NCBI GenBank assembly: GCA_002286855.1
Contig: NRSV01000060.1
Span: 1 to 28,514, forward strand
Length of the DNA: 28,514 bases
From: Bipolaris cookei
Taxonomy: Eukaryota > Ascomycota > Dothideomycetes > Pleosporales > Pleosporaceae
Reading direction: 5' to 3'
Part shown: positions 28,005 to 28,514 of the stretch, one piece after another
Layout: each line of letters begins with the position of its first letter
Numbering within the stretch: position 1 is the stretch's first letter
Program-made: the position numbers and the translations under genes
Notes under the pieces: model-generated
Seen by the model: only the letters and a program-made list of their open reading frames with translations
Told to the model about the DNA's origin: nothing
The model's database searches: none

Positions 28005-28514
28005 TTTACTGGTCAAGAAGCCACTGAAATGTTACTAGAACTTCCCAAATAGCGCCGTAGCGGCCGTGTCGGCCACGACCTTCAAGTAGCCGTGTAGCTT
28101 CGGCAAATGGCTCAAGGAGTTGAATGTACTCTGTTATTGTCGCCCAGTCTTTACCGCTTAGGCCGCCTTCCCGTATGTATAGTCGTGGCTGCGCAGCAGG
28201 GAGCTGCTCGCGATTCTTCCGGCGTCGTGAGGGTGCTGTTGCAGCACTATGCTCCTCAATTTACACTCAATATAGCTATCGATAGGGCCGTGTAGCTCAG
28301 CTGCGCGCACAAACGTACTAAAATAGCTATTCCAACGCGTCTTGACAGGCTTAACAAGCTGCCGGATGTGAGGTGCAACACCTAAAGACTCTGCCTCCTC
28401 GCTCTATAGGCGATCTAGTAGTTGTCGAGTTTGAGGTGTGCAGATAGACGCAATCACGTCAAAGAGGACACCGATGGGACCGTGTTTGCGCCACTCATCC
28501 ATGTACTTCTCCTC
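28005..28514 (-). pseudogene. Middle part of a second hAT transposase, cut at both sides
   Basis: On the minus strand the frame enters from the right window edge (EEKYMDEWRKHGPIGVLFDV), meets TAG at 28406-28404 (probably a former CAG), then continues LGVAPHIRQLVKPVKTRWNS and FSTFVRAAELHGPIDSYIE. A one-base frameshift near 28255 leads to EHSAATAPSRRRKNREQLPA, GGLSGKDWATITEYIQLLEP and EGRGRHGRYGAIWEVLVTFQ with WLLDQ, where a TAA and the end of the neighbouring hAT element follow. This is the catalytic-core region of fungal hAT transposases, exactly the part absent from the copy on the left. Its C-terminal half is missing, since no hAT sequence is present beyond the left end of that element. Confidence 0.8.

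Noticed and set aside
26088..28012. 8-bp target-site duplication around the hAT element
   Set aside because: Flanks of the candidate ends (taacagcgat on the left, tttactggtc on the right) do not match in any register tried, so no duplication is claimed.
1..28514. CRISPR arrays, bacterial operons or phage genes
   Set aside because: Spliceosomal introns, the gene content and the absence of regularly spaced repeats exclude a prokaryotic reading.

Overview
The window reads as nuclear DNA of a filamentous ascomycete. Introns are short (about 50-67 nt, one near 95), mostly with GTRNGT donors, CTAAC/CTGAC branch sites and YAG acceptors. The proteins are typical of Pezizomycotina: a CBM1-bearing cellobiose dehydrogenase, an AspC/Cdc12-type septin, Pth11-like rhodopsin relics and fungal hAT transposons. 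A Dothideomycete (Pleosporales) origin is my best inference, but nothing here proves it.

Layout. The left edge (1-70) holds the start of what looks like a pogo/Fot1-type transposase. From about 0.9 to 19.3 kb the DNA is an ordinary gene-bearing region: a disordered protein of unknown function (886-2424, -), a PSI-domain membrane protein (2756-3495, -), a five-exon secreted cellobiose dehydrogenase (4035-6865, -), a 2.4-kb non-coding gap, a small coiled-coil protein with an unresolved start (9340-9891, +), the septin Cdc12/AspC (10215-11638, -) divergent from the ribosome-biogenesis factor PWP2 (12135-14917, +), an unknown 392-aa protein (15933-17111, +), and a predicted mitochondrial protein (17393-18692, -) divergent from the NatC subunit NAA38/LSMD1 (18894-19340, +).

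From about 19.5 kb to the right edge I see no intact protein gene. There are relics of an F-box-like protein, a Pth11-like rhodopsin-domain membrane protein and an O-methyltransferase. In the last two the splice sites are still good and the damage is mainly nonsense codons. Two hAT transposon copies follow: one is internally deleted with very palindromic ends, and the other is cut off at both sides. Every nonsense codon in these relics could come from a single C-to-T or G-to-A change, as expected from repeat-induced point mutation or plain C deamination.

The most unusual object is a tRNA-Gly(GCC) gene on the minus strand (25428-25570). It carries a normal 19-nt tRNA intron after position 37. 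It also carries a 53-nt insertion inside the T-loop, between positions 57 and 58, with the full marks of a spliceosomal intron (GTAAGT donor, CTAAC branch site, TAG acceptor, normal length for this genome). Removing both leaves a perfect 71-nt tRNA. The insertion splits the Pol III B box, so either the gene is silent or it is expressed and processed in a way not known for fungal nuclear tRNAs.
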